DNA from: Pristionchus mayeri
Taxonomy: Eukaryota; Nematoda; Chromadorea; Rhabditida; Neodiplogasteridae
Length of the DNA stretch: 64,000 bases
Assembly: GCA_036245805.1 (NCBI GenBank)
Contig: BTRK01000005.1
Location: 30,423,469 to 30,487,468, forward strand
Reading direction: 5' to 3'
Shown: one piece after another, positions 46,401-56,772 of the stretch
Layout of the letters: the number at the start of each line of letters is the position of its first letter
How positions within the stretch are numbered: the stretch's first letter is position 1
Notes under the pieces: generated by a model
Told to the model about the DNA's origin: nothing
The model's database searches: none
What the model saw: only the letters and a program-made list of their open reading frames with translations
Position numbers and translations under genes: made by a program

Positions 46401-47040
46401 TCTTGACTCTGCTGCAACTGAATATGGTCGAGCACTTGCTGAAGAGTCCGCCGTTATAGCGGTCTTGAGCGCCCTCGCGGATGCGGCTGCGGATGCGCAA
46501 GGAGCTGAGAATTCTGCTGATGTAGCATTCGAAAAGGTTGAAGAGAGATACTCTTCCGCCCAGGAGGAAGCAAGACGATCTCGCGAGAATTTGGATGTTG
46601 CCAAAGCATCGTTCAAATCAGCTAGTAATGCAACTGCCCGAGCTCGAAGCAAACTGAGAATTATCATGTTGAGAAGAGAGAATGACGAAAGGTAAGCAAC
46701 CTGATCAAATCTATCAAAACCTAATGTGAGAGTAATGAAGAAAAACTTTTTTGGTTCTCACCTGACCGTCCGACCTAGTACCGGATACGGCCACAACTGA
46801 TTCATAACGAGTTGTTGCAGTGAGAGGCTGAGCCACAGCTACTGTCGTCGTTGTTGGAATTGTGACGCGTCGTCTCCGTGTCGTCGCGTCTTCTTCTCCG
46901 CCTGCGGTCACGTGATCTGCCGAGCCTGCGCGGATTATCGCCGCTTCTGGCATCAATCTTTGCGTTGCCCGATCTGCAACGCTTCATCCATATATTACCA
47001 CCTCTTTGAAGAACTGATTGAGGAAGGGCTAGCGGCATGA
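43497..47040 (+). CDS. dual RING-finger protein with alanine-rich coiled coil
   Basis: Four exons in exact phase (43497-43633, 43702-43917, 46170-46691, 46821-47040) give 364 residues. The first RING is at about residues 53-100: CPVC, CVFSACGH, CRAC, CPLC, a C3HC4 pattern. About 170 residues of Ala/Glu/Arg-rich sequence, strongly predicted helical, follow (ARSELSASERRQAGVAQQL, AALDSAATEYGRALAEE). The second RING is near the C-terminus: CWNC, CRRVFFSACGH, CRAC, CPIC. RING domains usually recruit E2 ubiquitin-conjugating enzymes, so an E3 ligase role is inferred. Exons 1 and 3 end in the near-identical RKENDER and RRENDER, each splicing in the same phase into a RING exon, which points to internal exon duplication. 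Intron 2 (2.25 kb) contains two mariners. Confidence 0.78.
43950..44859. mobile_element. mariner-like element, 0.9 kb, deleted
   Basis: Terminal repeats TTAGGTTGTTCGGAAAGTAT and AACTTTCCGAACAACCTAA, flanked by TA. Too short for a full mariner, with no intact transposase frame. It lies in intron 2 of the RING gene. Confidence 0.82.
44864..46127. mobile_element. mariner-like element of another subfamily, degenerate
   Basis: Terminal repeats TTAGGTTGAGCAATAAGTTT and its inverse (ending CAACCTGA), flanked by TA; 1264 bp, the usual mariner length. No uninterrupted transposase. It starts only four bases after the previous mariner ends (shared TATA). Confidence 0.85.
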
Positions 47041-47452
47041 AAGAGCAAATGTATTATGCGTATTGTTATCATGAGTGCTGATTATATGATCCGATTCCCA
47101 TGTAATGCCACGGATTATATTAGATGAATGTGTTGTTGTATTTGCGTTCTATCGTGGCAATTGAAGATGAACTTGCACTTATTCATTTTTCCTTCTTCCA
47201 TGCAATTGTGAACCCTGCACAATAAAGTGTTAAATATCAGTGAACTTTCAGATACTTTGAAAATGTATTGTTGCTCAATAAATTTAATTTGAGTTTTCTA
47301 AATTTGTAAGTCAAGATGCGATACAAGCCAGTTTCGCGAGACAACTGTTCGATCAGGGCTCAAATTGAGTGCAACTAAGGGGATCGCAGCCAATTGTGAA
47401 GGCACAAAAGAGAGGAGAGAGAGGAAAGGGAGATTCAGTCGATAGTATCAGC
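47041..47452. other. intergenic, 3' UTR and promoter region
   Basis: An AATAAA at about 47221 probably serves the RING gene. The purine-rich run before the cyclophilin ATG (47395-47440) is the only other visible feature. Confidence 0.5.
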
Positions 47453-48266
47453 ATGACTACCAGAGTGTACTTCGATCTATCGGCGGGAGGAAATAGGATT
47501 GGAAGACTCGTCTTCGAGGTTTGCTCCCTCTTACCCTTAGATATGTATCTGATCTTTGACTTCTGCAGTTGAACTCGTCCCTCTGTCCCAAGACATGCGA
47601 GAACTTCCGTCGTCTGTGCACTGGAGAGAAGGGATTTGGATACAAGAACTGTCTCTTCTTCAGAATAATCCCTGGATTCGTAGCTTGCGTTAGTGCTCAC
47701 GAGAGTTTGAAATTTTGTGGAACAACCTCTTAATTTCACGATCGATGTGGTATTGTGAAAGTGTGAAATGATGGAAAATGGAGAGATCGATCTAGTATTC
47801 ATACCATCGCCCCGCTGCTGTACCCAATGAATCTCATTACAGTCAGGAGACTTCGAAACGAACAACAAGACGAGGGAGGGTGGCAAATCGACATTCGGGG
47901 AGAAATACTTTGAGGTAGGTCACTGTGAGACTGAGTTAATGGATCAATTTAGGACGAGAATTTTTCCCTTGCTCACACGGAGAGAGGACTACTGGGAATG
48001 GACAACTACGGATGGCCGAATACCAATTCTAGTCGATTCTACGTCACGTTTGGGGAGACTCCCTGGTAAAGATTACTGCATCTCATCTAGTTCTCAGTTG
48101 ATTGTGCAGGATGGATGGGTACCACGTCATATTCGGAAGACTAATCGATGGATTCGATGTTCTTGACCTACTGGAGAAGGAAGGAACGATCGAGGGAAAT
48201 GGAGTGCAGAAAGGAATTCCGAAGAGCGAAGTGCGCATCGTCGATTGTGGAGAGATACTCAACTGA
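47453..48266 (+). CDS. cyclophilin-type peptidyl-prolyl isomerase, divergent
   Basis: Five exons in phase (47453-47518, 47569-47679, 47843-47914, 47953-48065, 48110-48266) give 172 residues, the length of a single-domain cyclophilin. Family motifs: [45 protein letters not shown] (catalytic Arg), [48 protein letters not shown] and [11 protein letters not shown] (active-site His). There is no signal peptide, so a cytosolic enzyme is expected. Between IIPGF and GDF the usual Met-x-Gln-Gly stretch is shortened to a single Ser, so two active-site positions appear missing. An unannotated mini-exon in the 163 nt intron could restore them. Confidence 0.85.
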
Positions 48267-49430
48267 TGCATTCATGTAATGATTGAGTGTATTCCATTTT
48301 TTCATTTCACAGAGCTGTTTTGTGTGCCTTTTTAGAACTCCCCTAAGGTAAAATGTTTGAAATATAACATTGATTGTATAACGTTATAAAAGGGTTCATA
48401 AAAATATCTACTCACTATTCCTGTGCAGGGAGGGGGGGGGAATGGAACAGACTGTGTAGGATGGAGAGGATCGAGAAACGAGAGGAAGTGATGAAAACCC
48501 GTACTTTGTCCTAATAAATAATGTTTTGCTTCTCTATCGGCAGACTAGGGCACTAGGCAGTTTAGCTAATTCGAAAAATTCTTTATCTCGAATATTTTAC
48601 AGTAAAGTACGATCGCCGAATTTGAATACATAATTAAAATTCCTATAATTCCGCTCCACCAGACTCAGAGCATGATTTCAGCCCTCTCCAATTCCATGAT
48701 ATCTGAAAATATTGCGTGTCATGGAAATGTATGGACGAAACTAACTTCCTTCTCTCCTCCCCCGGTGATGATACTACTTAGCCATTCGAATTCGTGCGGA
48801 ACCCATCTTCCAATATTTCCCCATCTCAGAAGTCGACTGGATTATAGCTTACGAAGTGTGCACACATTGAAATGTTTGAGTGAATAGTGATGGACAACTC
48901 GTGCTAGAGTTGGCTGAGAACGAGTAGGGCTCTGGAATTATTGAATAAAATAGAGAAAAATTATTTTAAAAAACACTGGCAGGAGAAGGATTAACCCGAA
49001 ATATGAACGATCATTTAACTGTGGAATGGTGTGAATACGAATCGAAGAAGGGAAAGAGATGGCCACTGAATAAGCAAGAAGGCAGGGGAGAGGTGAGAGC
49101 AGAGAGGAGGGGAATGGGTCAGCCGACGTAAACAGAATGAGACACTGCGTAAAAAGAAGAGATTGGAGAAACGAAAGGAAGTGGTGAACAGAGTGTGCCT
49201 TGCGATGTTTAGCAAAGGGAATATTTTGTATTGCTGTCGCTACAAGTTAGTGTGCGAATTAGCGTGCATGCTTAGCTTTCCCTCAAAGAATTGGCGTTCC
49301 ATTGTAGGGGAATTTAGAATAGAAACACAAATTAAATTATTAATGACAATGTGTGTACGCCGTGTTTACTCTGCCGAATTTAGCTCTGGAATATGAGTGA
49401 CTATCTGAGAGAAGTGAGCAATTCCAGCTG
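48267..49430. other. gap; degraded copy of the segment at 53120-53660
   Basis: Parts of 48660-49200 match 53120-53660 in the same order (for example the CCATTCGAA..GGAACCCAT block and the GGGTCAGC..GTAAACAGA block). This is an old direct duplication that also includes the F-box genes to the right of each copy. No gene is called; short frames lack motifs. Confidence 0.5.
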
Positions 49431-51232
49431 TGTGCCGTACAGCGAAAAATAAGGTCCCAACGTGAAGAGTTTTCTAATGGTAACTTTTCACGTAGAGTTC
49501 GAAAATCGACCTTATAAAACCGTATCTCTGACCCCTCATTTCTTGTGTCGCGCTGTAGCTGGGTGGTCGGTTTTTGTATCTTTTGAACGGCTCATCCAAA
49601 CCTCATAAATACATAGTAATTCTGAAAGATCTCGACGAGATAAGCATTTTTACTGTTGCAAGTGAAAGTCTAGCTCATCTGTGAAATAAATTGTGTCCAT
49701 TTGAAAAATTTTCCAGGACTCAAAATTGACGTCCTGGAAAATTTTAATCCGAATGCCCCTTTTTAAATATGTTAGGTAGATTCTACGTGAAAAGTTACCC
49801 CTAGGGACTTCTTTTCGCTCCAAAATAGGCCAATGCATGGGGTCTCCTAATTCTCCGAATATATCATTATCGTAATTCTTTGTAGAAATATGTACATTTC
49901 AGGCGAATCATCGCCAAATCAGATCAGTTTCGAACTAATTTTGACGATTCTAGAATGCGTAAAAATACGCTGAAAAACTCGGGGTTTGGCTCAAGTCTAA
50001 AAATTCGATTTTTCCAACTTCGAAAAATCTCAATTTTGAACGTTGTTATCTTAAAAAATTCAAATGAAATATCGCATTTACTGAGTAAATGTTAATATAT
50101 GTACCGACACAGATTAGAAATGGTGTAGAGAGGCTCCTCAGCAATTGCGATACTTGAAATATTCTTGCCCGAAAACGATGTTTTGAGAGCATGTTGACAA
50201 TATTTACGAACAAATAATGGGTATTTTCGATGGGTATGAAATAAGTTCAAGCGAAAAACAACTTTGGCATGTAAGGTGATCGGAAAATATGTGTGCACTT
50301 ATAGATTTCAAAAAAAAATTCATCATTGTGAAAATCGAAACTTTGAAAACAACGCATACTCCATTATATTTAATGTCAATCAACACATTATGAGCTAGAA
50401 AGCATTAATCAACAAAAATTGATCAATTTTTAAATAAAATGCTTTGAAAATTCAATATATTGCAAATCCTGCTCATTCTAAATAGCGTTTTCAGGCGAGA
50501 ATATTTCAAGTATCGCAATTGGTGAGGAGCCTCTCTACACCATTTTCTAATTTGAATCGGTACATATATATAACATTTACGCGGTAAATGTGACATTTCA
50601 TTTGAATATTTTAAGATAACAACGTTCAAAATTGAGATTTTTCGAAGTTGGAAAAATCGAATTTTTAGACTTGAGCCAAACCCCGAGTTTTTCAGCGTAT
50701 TTTTACTTACGCATTCTAGAATCGTCAAAATTAGTTCGAAACTGATCTGATTTGGCGATGATTCGCCTGAAATGTACATATTTCTACAAAGAATTACGAT
50801 AATGATATATTCGGAGTATTAGGAGACCCCATGCATTGGCCTCTTTTGGAGCGAAAATAAGTCCCTAGGGGTAACTTTTCGAATCTACCTAACATATTTA
50901 AAAAGGGCATTCGGATTAAAATTTTCCAGGACGTCAATTTTGAGTCCTGGAAAATTTTTCAAATGGCCGCAATTTATTTCACAGATGAGCTAGACTTTCA
51001 CTTGCAACAGTAAAAATGCTTATCTCGTCGAGATCTTTCAGAATTACTATGCATTTATGAGGTTTGGATGAGCCGTTCAAAAGATACAAAAACCGACCAC
51101 CCAGCTACAGCGCGACACAAGAAATGAGGGGTCAGAGATACGGTTTTATAAGGTCGATTTTCGAACTCTACGTGAAAAGTTACCATTAGAACACTCTTCA
51201 CATTGGGACCTTATTTTTCGTTGTACGGCACA
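49431..51232. mobile_element. 1.8 kb foldback element
   Basis: Ends TGTGCCGTACA and its inverse. Inverted arms run from 49431 to about 50175 and from about 50490 to 51232, with a ~310 bp centre. The arms share GCTTATCTCGTCGAGAT and the GGGGTCAGAGATACGG block with the element at 34319-35312, so they belong to one family. Open frames inside (for example 50423-50779) are by-products of the palindrome. Confidence 0.8.
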
Positions 51233-51464
51233 AGGTTAGTTCTCTCAGATAGTCACTCATATAGGTTGAGTGCGAATATCGGATGTGTCTTTTCCAATAC
51301 TTCTTCAAAATTCAAACAATTCAAACAAAATTCAAACACACGTTCTCTCCAACACTTGTTTTCTGAATTCATATTTTCTGATTTAAAAATTTCAATTCCT
51401 ATTGAACAACTCGTCGAATCATCCGTGGGAATTTTTACACGAATTTTACATAAACAATTTTTAC

Positions 51465-52781
51465 ATGAGTGTTTTCTCCAAACTTCCCGAAGTCTGTCTT
51501 CTAGACATTTTCGCAAGAGTCGATCAGTAAGTACTTTTTATACAGATTTAGCTTTCTCATTTTACAGTGGGCTGATTATTTTTCGAATATGGTTTGTTTA
51601 TATTTCCATACGCATAAAATTAATTTCTTTGAATTGAACAACTATGCATTTTAGTGATGACCTTGACGAGCTATCTACTATTTCAAGCAAGTTGAGAAGA
51701 TTATCAAATGATGCTCGACCGAAAGCCATCAAAGCTAAAGCAAAGCATTGCATAATTATGCAGGTGATTTTTCATTACTAATAAACAACTAATCATCTGA
51801 TAAGTACAGATCGATCAAAACGAGTTCGAGATTGTGTTACGCTATGCGGGTGAAGCATTCAACTTGAGGGTCAACAAAGAATGTACCCAGGAAGCACTGT
51901 TCAAGAAATATTTTCCAGTCGGTTAGTTGTTTTTCAAACACAAAGATTTTTTCAAAAATGTTTGTCCCCAGATATGTTTTGACCTTAATTTCGTTGATTT
52001 CTTCGTGGATTTCCTTTCAACTCGTTCGGTAACTCAATTCCACTTGCATAAATTCAAGCTCGACAAGAATTTTGGAAGCGATGGCACCGCAAAGTTAGTT
52101 CTCTTACCATTCATTCTTTCAGACGATCAGTTTTATCTTTTTAGATTTATCTCAGCGACACTTAAGGCAAAATTTGCTGTGATACATGCGAATCGCCTCC
52201 ATCCGTCGTTAGCCTTCAATGAGCAGTTCATGAGGGAGTATTCTAATTCTGTGGCATTTCCAATTTTGACCATCGGATACGATCAGGTTATTCTTATAAA
52301 TATAAAAGTGGTTAACTTAAAACATTGTTTTTATTATATGGAATCTATAAATTAAGTAATTTACAGTTGCTACAAAGCCAGTGGCCTCAAATATTTGCTC
52401 CCACTAAAGACTTGTTGATAATATTCTCCCGCGATTCGTAACCCTGGATGCACATCGTCTTCTTATAAAAGCAGATTGGCTAATTTCGGCCCTTCTCGTG
52501 AGTTTTTATTAAGTAAAATTAGAGTGCATTACGTACAGGCTCGCCTTCGTCTGAGAAAAGCAGGCTCTTGGCAGTTTCACATTTCACGAGCAATTGAACG
52601 ATCGGAAATTGAAGCAAAGATGGTTGACGATTTGAACGTGAGTATGAGAATCCGAAAATTCCATCTGATCTCATGTTTTCAGTATTCACTCAAAGGTGAC
52701 AAGCACATCATTCGCTTAAAAGGGACATGCAACAGGGTAAATATCAGATTTGGACGATTTTGTACCGCAACTTTTTATTAA
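51465..52781 (+). pseudogene. F-box protein pseudogene
   Basis: Collinear with the intact gene at 54223. Exons 51465-51526, 51655-51763 and 51810-51904 encode FSKLPEVCLLDIFARVDH (F-box) and FNLRVNKECTQEALFKKY. The segment matching the fourth exon of the sister gene is absent. The next block (ICFDLNFVDFFVDFLSTRS) cannot be joined in frame to exon 3. Near 52413, one base is missing relative to the sister gene and a stop follows soon after (TAA near 52439). Later blocks (SWQFHISRAIERSEIE, final TAA at 52779-52781) survive. So this copy is disabled at two points. Confidence 0.75.
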
Positions 52782-54222
52782 CAAATTCGTGTATAATCGG
52801 AACGGAATAAAGATGTGTGGTCTCAGGTTTTTTTACATTCGTTGCACGTAATAGTTCAAGCATAGGTCTCAGATATCATCAGGAGATACAGAACACTGAA
52901 GACTCATGCCGTACTGTGCGGAAGTGCAATAAAGAACTCTGCGGAAACATCATCAGTAGATTAGCTGATCCAGTTGTTTGAAGGACAAGAAGGAACATAT
53001 CTTGTTGAAAGGAAAACATAGAAAGACTAGTGCGAACATATTCAAAAGGGAACTTGCATTTCACAACGTTTATCTCATGTCAATTACAAAATTGGACTTG
53101 AAAAAGTTGGCGATACTGGGAACACATCTACACCATCATTCAATAAATATTGGACCATCAAATACACAGCATCATTTCAGTCCTTGCCAATGCCATAATA
53201 TCTATAAGAAAAGAGTCGTGGGAATAGATGAACTGGTAAAACTAACCGTCTTCAATTCTGCATTATTATTGGTTGTTTAGCCATTCGAACTCATGTGGAA
53301 CCCATTGATCAAGATCCCCCTAGCTAGATGACAGTAACCGACGAAAACCATTGAAAAGTGTTGCCAAGAATGCGCTAGTATTGTAATCGACGATTTTAAA
53401 AAATCTAATTTAGAAGGGAACAGATGAGACTAATAATCTATCAAGGGGAATGGAGGAACACGGGAGACATTATATTGACGATATTGGCTATAAACACGAA
53501 GGGGAGGAAATACGAGTAGAGAGGGAGGGAGGGGGTGGAACGGGTCAGCGTAAACAGACTGCGAGAGTGAGCAGAAAGAAGAGAAAGGAGAGACGAAAGG
53601 GAGTGCTCCAAACAGAATGTGCCTTACCATGCCCAGATAAAGGATTGCCATTCGTATAGCTCAATAGACGAGTTGTAGTGCACGCTTCGCTTTCGTCCCC
53701 ACAATTTCGCATCTTTACAAGTGCTACTTCACGTTTCCTATGTTGTTCGCAGAGAGAGGAAGAAGAAATGTCCAAATACTCGTAGATTTCGATTCGATTG
53801 TTCTCTTAGCTCGTTCTCACACATTCCTAGTTGATCCATTTCAATGGAATCTAGGAACACAATTATGAACGCATTTTATAAATTCACGATGAGTTGAAAT
53901 TATTGGGTCAACCCGCTGAACGTAGAACCGGTAAATGGGTCGAGTGCGAATATATTGACTGTCTTTTCCATCACTTCTATATATTCAAAAACAACGTTTC
54001 TTTTGGCGTTCGCTCAATATTATTCGCGATATTTAATTTCTCTAAATGACTAGTTTGATTACGGGACTTATTTAGCCTTCCTTTTTGTCATCCATATAGC
54101 CTTTGCTGCCTGTTCTGATTAATCATCGTGGGCCTTTTGATCTATAGACAATATCGTTTTTCCTGTCCTGTATTTCCGTCGACGTTTGAAATATTTTAGA
54201 GTACTTTCTAGCAAATTTTTCG
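52782..54222. other. intergenic with old duplicated segment
   Basis: Contains the second copy of the segment also seen at 48660-49200 (here 53120-53660). Short frames (52978-53280, 53450-53659) have no motif or splice continuity and are not called. Confidence 0.5.
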
Positions 54223-55752
54223 ATGGATAATCTCTGCAACCTTCCCGACGACTGCCTTCTCGATGTTTTCACAAGAATTGATCAGTGAGTTACGCCAATT
54301 TCAATGCTAAATGCTAAAAAAATTAATAGAAAGATAAGAATTGATGACTAAATATGCAGTTTGGACTGAAAAATATTTAGTTCGGACTGAAAAATATTTA
54401 GTTCTTTGAATGGTAAGCTAATAAATATGCATTTTAGTGATGACCTTGATGAGTTATCTACAATTTCAAGAAAGATGGATAGATTATCGTTTGTTTCACG
54501 ACCGAAAGCTGTCAAAGCTTCAGCCACACATTGCACTGTCATGCAGGTTGGTTTTAACTATCAACGACTTCGGATCCGACAATTACAGGTTGACCAAAAT
54601 GAGTTCGAAGTTGAGATACATGTGGAATATGAAACATTCAACTTGAGGATCAACAAAGAAAACACCCAGGGAGCTCTGTTCAAGAAATATTCTCATGAAG
54701 CAGTTAGCAAACCAATAATATACGTAAGTTTCTTTCGCATAAAATTACATTTTGTAAAATTTATTCTTTTCAGCGAGGGCATACAATTGATACACAAGAC
54801 CCAGCTATTACTGAAGCAGTTCTTTGCAGAATTTCGAATCTCTTGTATAGATTCGATTTCGACAGATTTGATTTCTACTCGGTTAGTAATTTTTAATATT
54901 TAGAACGTCAAATTCTCAAAACGATTGATTTCCAGATATGTCTTGACCGTAATTTCGTTAAATTTTTCGTGGAATTCGTCTCCACTCGTTCGATAACTCA
55001 GTTCTACTTGCATAAATTCAAGCTGGACAGGAATATTGAACGAGATGTACTCGCAAAGTTTGTCCACTTGTCGTTCTTCTTTTATCTGATAAGGTTTCAT
55101 TGTTTAAGGTTCGTATCAGCGATACTTAAAGCTAAATTTGCTGTTATATATGCGAATCATGTACACCCGGTCTCATTTTTCGAGGAGCAATTCATAAGAG
55201 ACTACTCCAATTCTGTCACCTTTCCTAATTTGACAATTGGTTATGAGCAGGTACCCACACTATTTTAATTAATTTTTCATAATAAACAGATAACGTATTT
55301 ATTATACACAGTCTAAAAATTCAGTTCTTTTCAGATGCTAAAAGACCATTGGCCACCACGAATTACGCCCGCTAAACAATTCGTTGACAACATCCTCCCT
55401 CGATTCATTACCCTGGACGCAGAACGTCTTGAGATAAACTCAGATTGGATTATTTCGGCACTGCTTGTGAGCTCACATTTAATTATCATTTAAAACAGGC
55501 TGTGTACAGGCGCGGCTGCGTATGAGGGAATCTGGTTCTTGGCAGTTTTCCATTACCCGAATCATCGATTGTTCTGAAATAGAAGCTATGATGGATCTAG
55601 ATTTGAACGTGGGTTTGATATATTACAGATTTATTGTTATCGTATTTTTTCAGTATTCTCCTAAGGGTGACAATCACATCATACGCATAAAACGGACACT
55701 CAACTGGGTTAATGTCAGATTTAGCTCATTTTGTAATGCAACTTTTTATTAG
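54223..55752 (+). CDS. F-box protein, nematode-expanded type
   Basis: Nine exons, all in exact phase: 54223-54284, 54438-54546, 54589-54723, 54774-54881, 54936-55057, 55109-55250, 55335-55466, 55510-55608, 55654-55752, giving 335 residues. The N-terminal F-box is CNLPDDCLLDVFTRIDHDDLDE followed by LSTISRKMDRL. The rest is a C-terminal substrate-recognition-like region with repeated Phe/Tyr-rich strands (DRFDFYS, ITQFYLHKFKLD, AILKAKFAVIYANHV, GSWQFSITRIIDCSE). In nematodes such proteins are adaptors of SCF ubiquitin ligases and evolve fast. I infer an FTH/FBA-like partner domain from layout only. All introns are 43-153 nt with TTTCAG-like acceptors except intron 5, which ends GTTTAAG. Confidence 0.82.
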
Positions 55753-56560
55753 CGATGTAGAAAACATGAGGATTAACATTAATCGAAATAGATTTTATCT
55801 TTCTCAATTTTAAGAAGATATTTTCTTTCTACGCTTATATCTCCATCCCAACATGTGTCAATTGTATCTACATCCTTATGCACATCGTTGATTTAACAAG
55901 CTGTTCTTATTTTTACGATCATGAAGTTCTTTTCCCCTTGCTGATATCTAATGTGCTTCGTGCTGTTTCAATCGTTGAGGGACAGAAGGATGCGACCGCG
56001 GATGGGATGAGTAAAACGTAATTTAGGCTGATTCTATTTTAACTATTCCATTTCCAATCTGAAGTAAATTACATGCAATAAAAACAAAAATTTCTTAAAA
56101 TTCGAATTTGTCTTTCAGAAAAAAATGCGATCAAAGTTAGAGTAGTATATAGAGATTTTGTGATCTGAAGTGAGCAGAAAACATCCAAGTTTTGCTATCC
56201 TCGTGATATATATTGTCATTGTATGTTGTAAACATCACTTCGCATCCCGGCATCGAGATGCAGCTCTCATAGTATGTTCCGAGATTGTTTGTGAACTGAA
56301 ATTCGGAAATCTTTCAAAATTTCAAATTTGTTTAAACTATTAAGATGTAATCTCTCAAAAATTTCTCATCGAAGAATCCTCATATATTCGAGACACGTCC
56401 ATTTACATTTAACTTGAAAAGCAAATTCATAAATCTTCAAAAATAATATTTAAATCAGTAACAGTAGTTGACAGCACTAGAAACTTATTAACTGACATAC
56501 CTCACTGTACATTTCTCGCGAGAACACATGCGGAAGTGCGTGAGTGAAAGCCGAAAAGGC
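55753..56560. other. gap, nothing recognised
   Basis: AT-rich sequence, only short frames, no motif found on either strand. Confidence 0.45.
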
Positions 56561-56768
56561 GTCAAATGGAATGTTTCAGTGATTTATCTCAGATTCACAG
56601 AGAACGAAACTGGAGAAGATCGCCCTCGAGATGCAATCGACACCTCTTCATGCGTACTTCCGGGTGCAAGGCCCGGCTAGAAACGGATTCGGACCTTCGC
56701 AGGAATTATTCTGCGTTCTCTCTCATAGTTTGTTGGAGATTGATTTATTGCGGAGCAATCCCTACCGG
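56561..56768 (+). other. exon-like coding fragment next to transposon
   Basis: One frame reads ALEMQSTPLHAYFRVQ and QELFCVLSHSLLEIDLLRSN, a protein-like composition without stops, right up to the TTAA of the transposon at 56773. No continuation is obvious beyond 60218, so the insertion may have interrupted a coding exon. Family not recognised. Confidence 0.35.
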
Positions 56769-56772
56769 TTAA

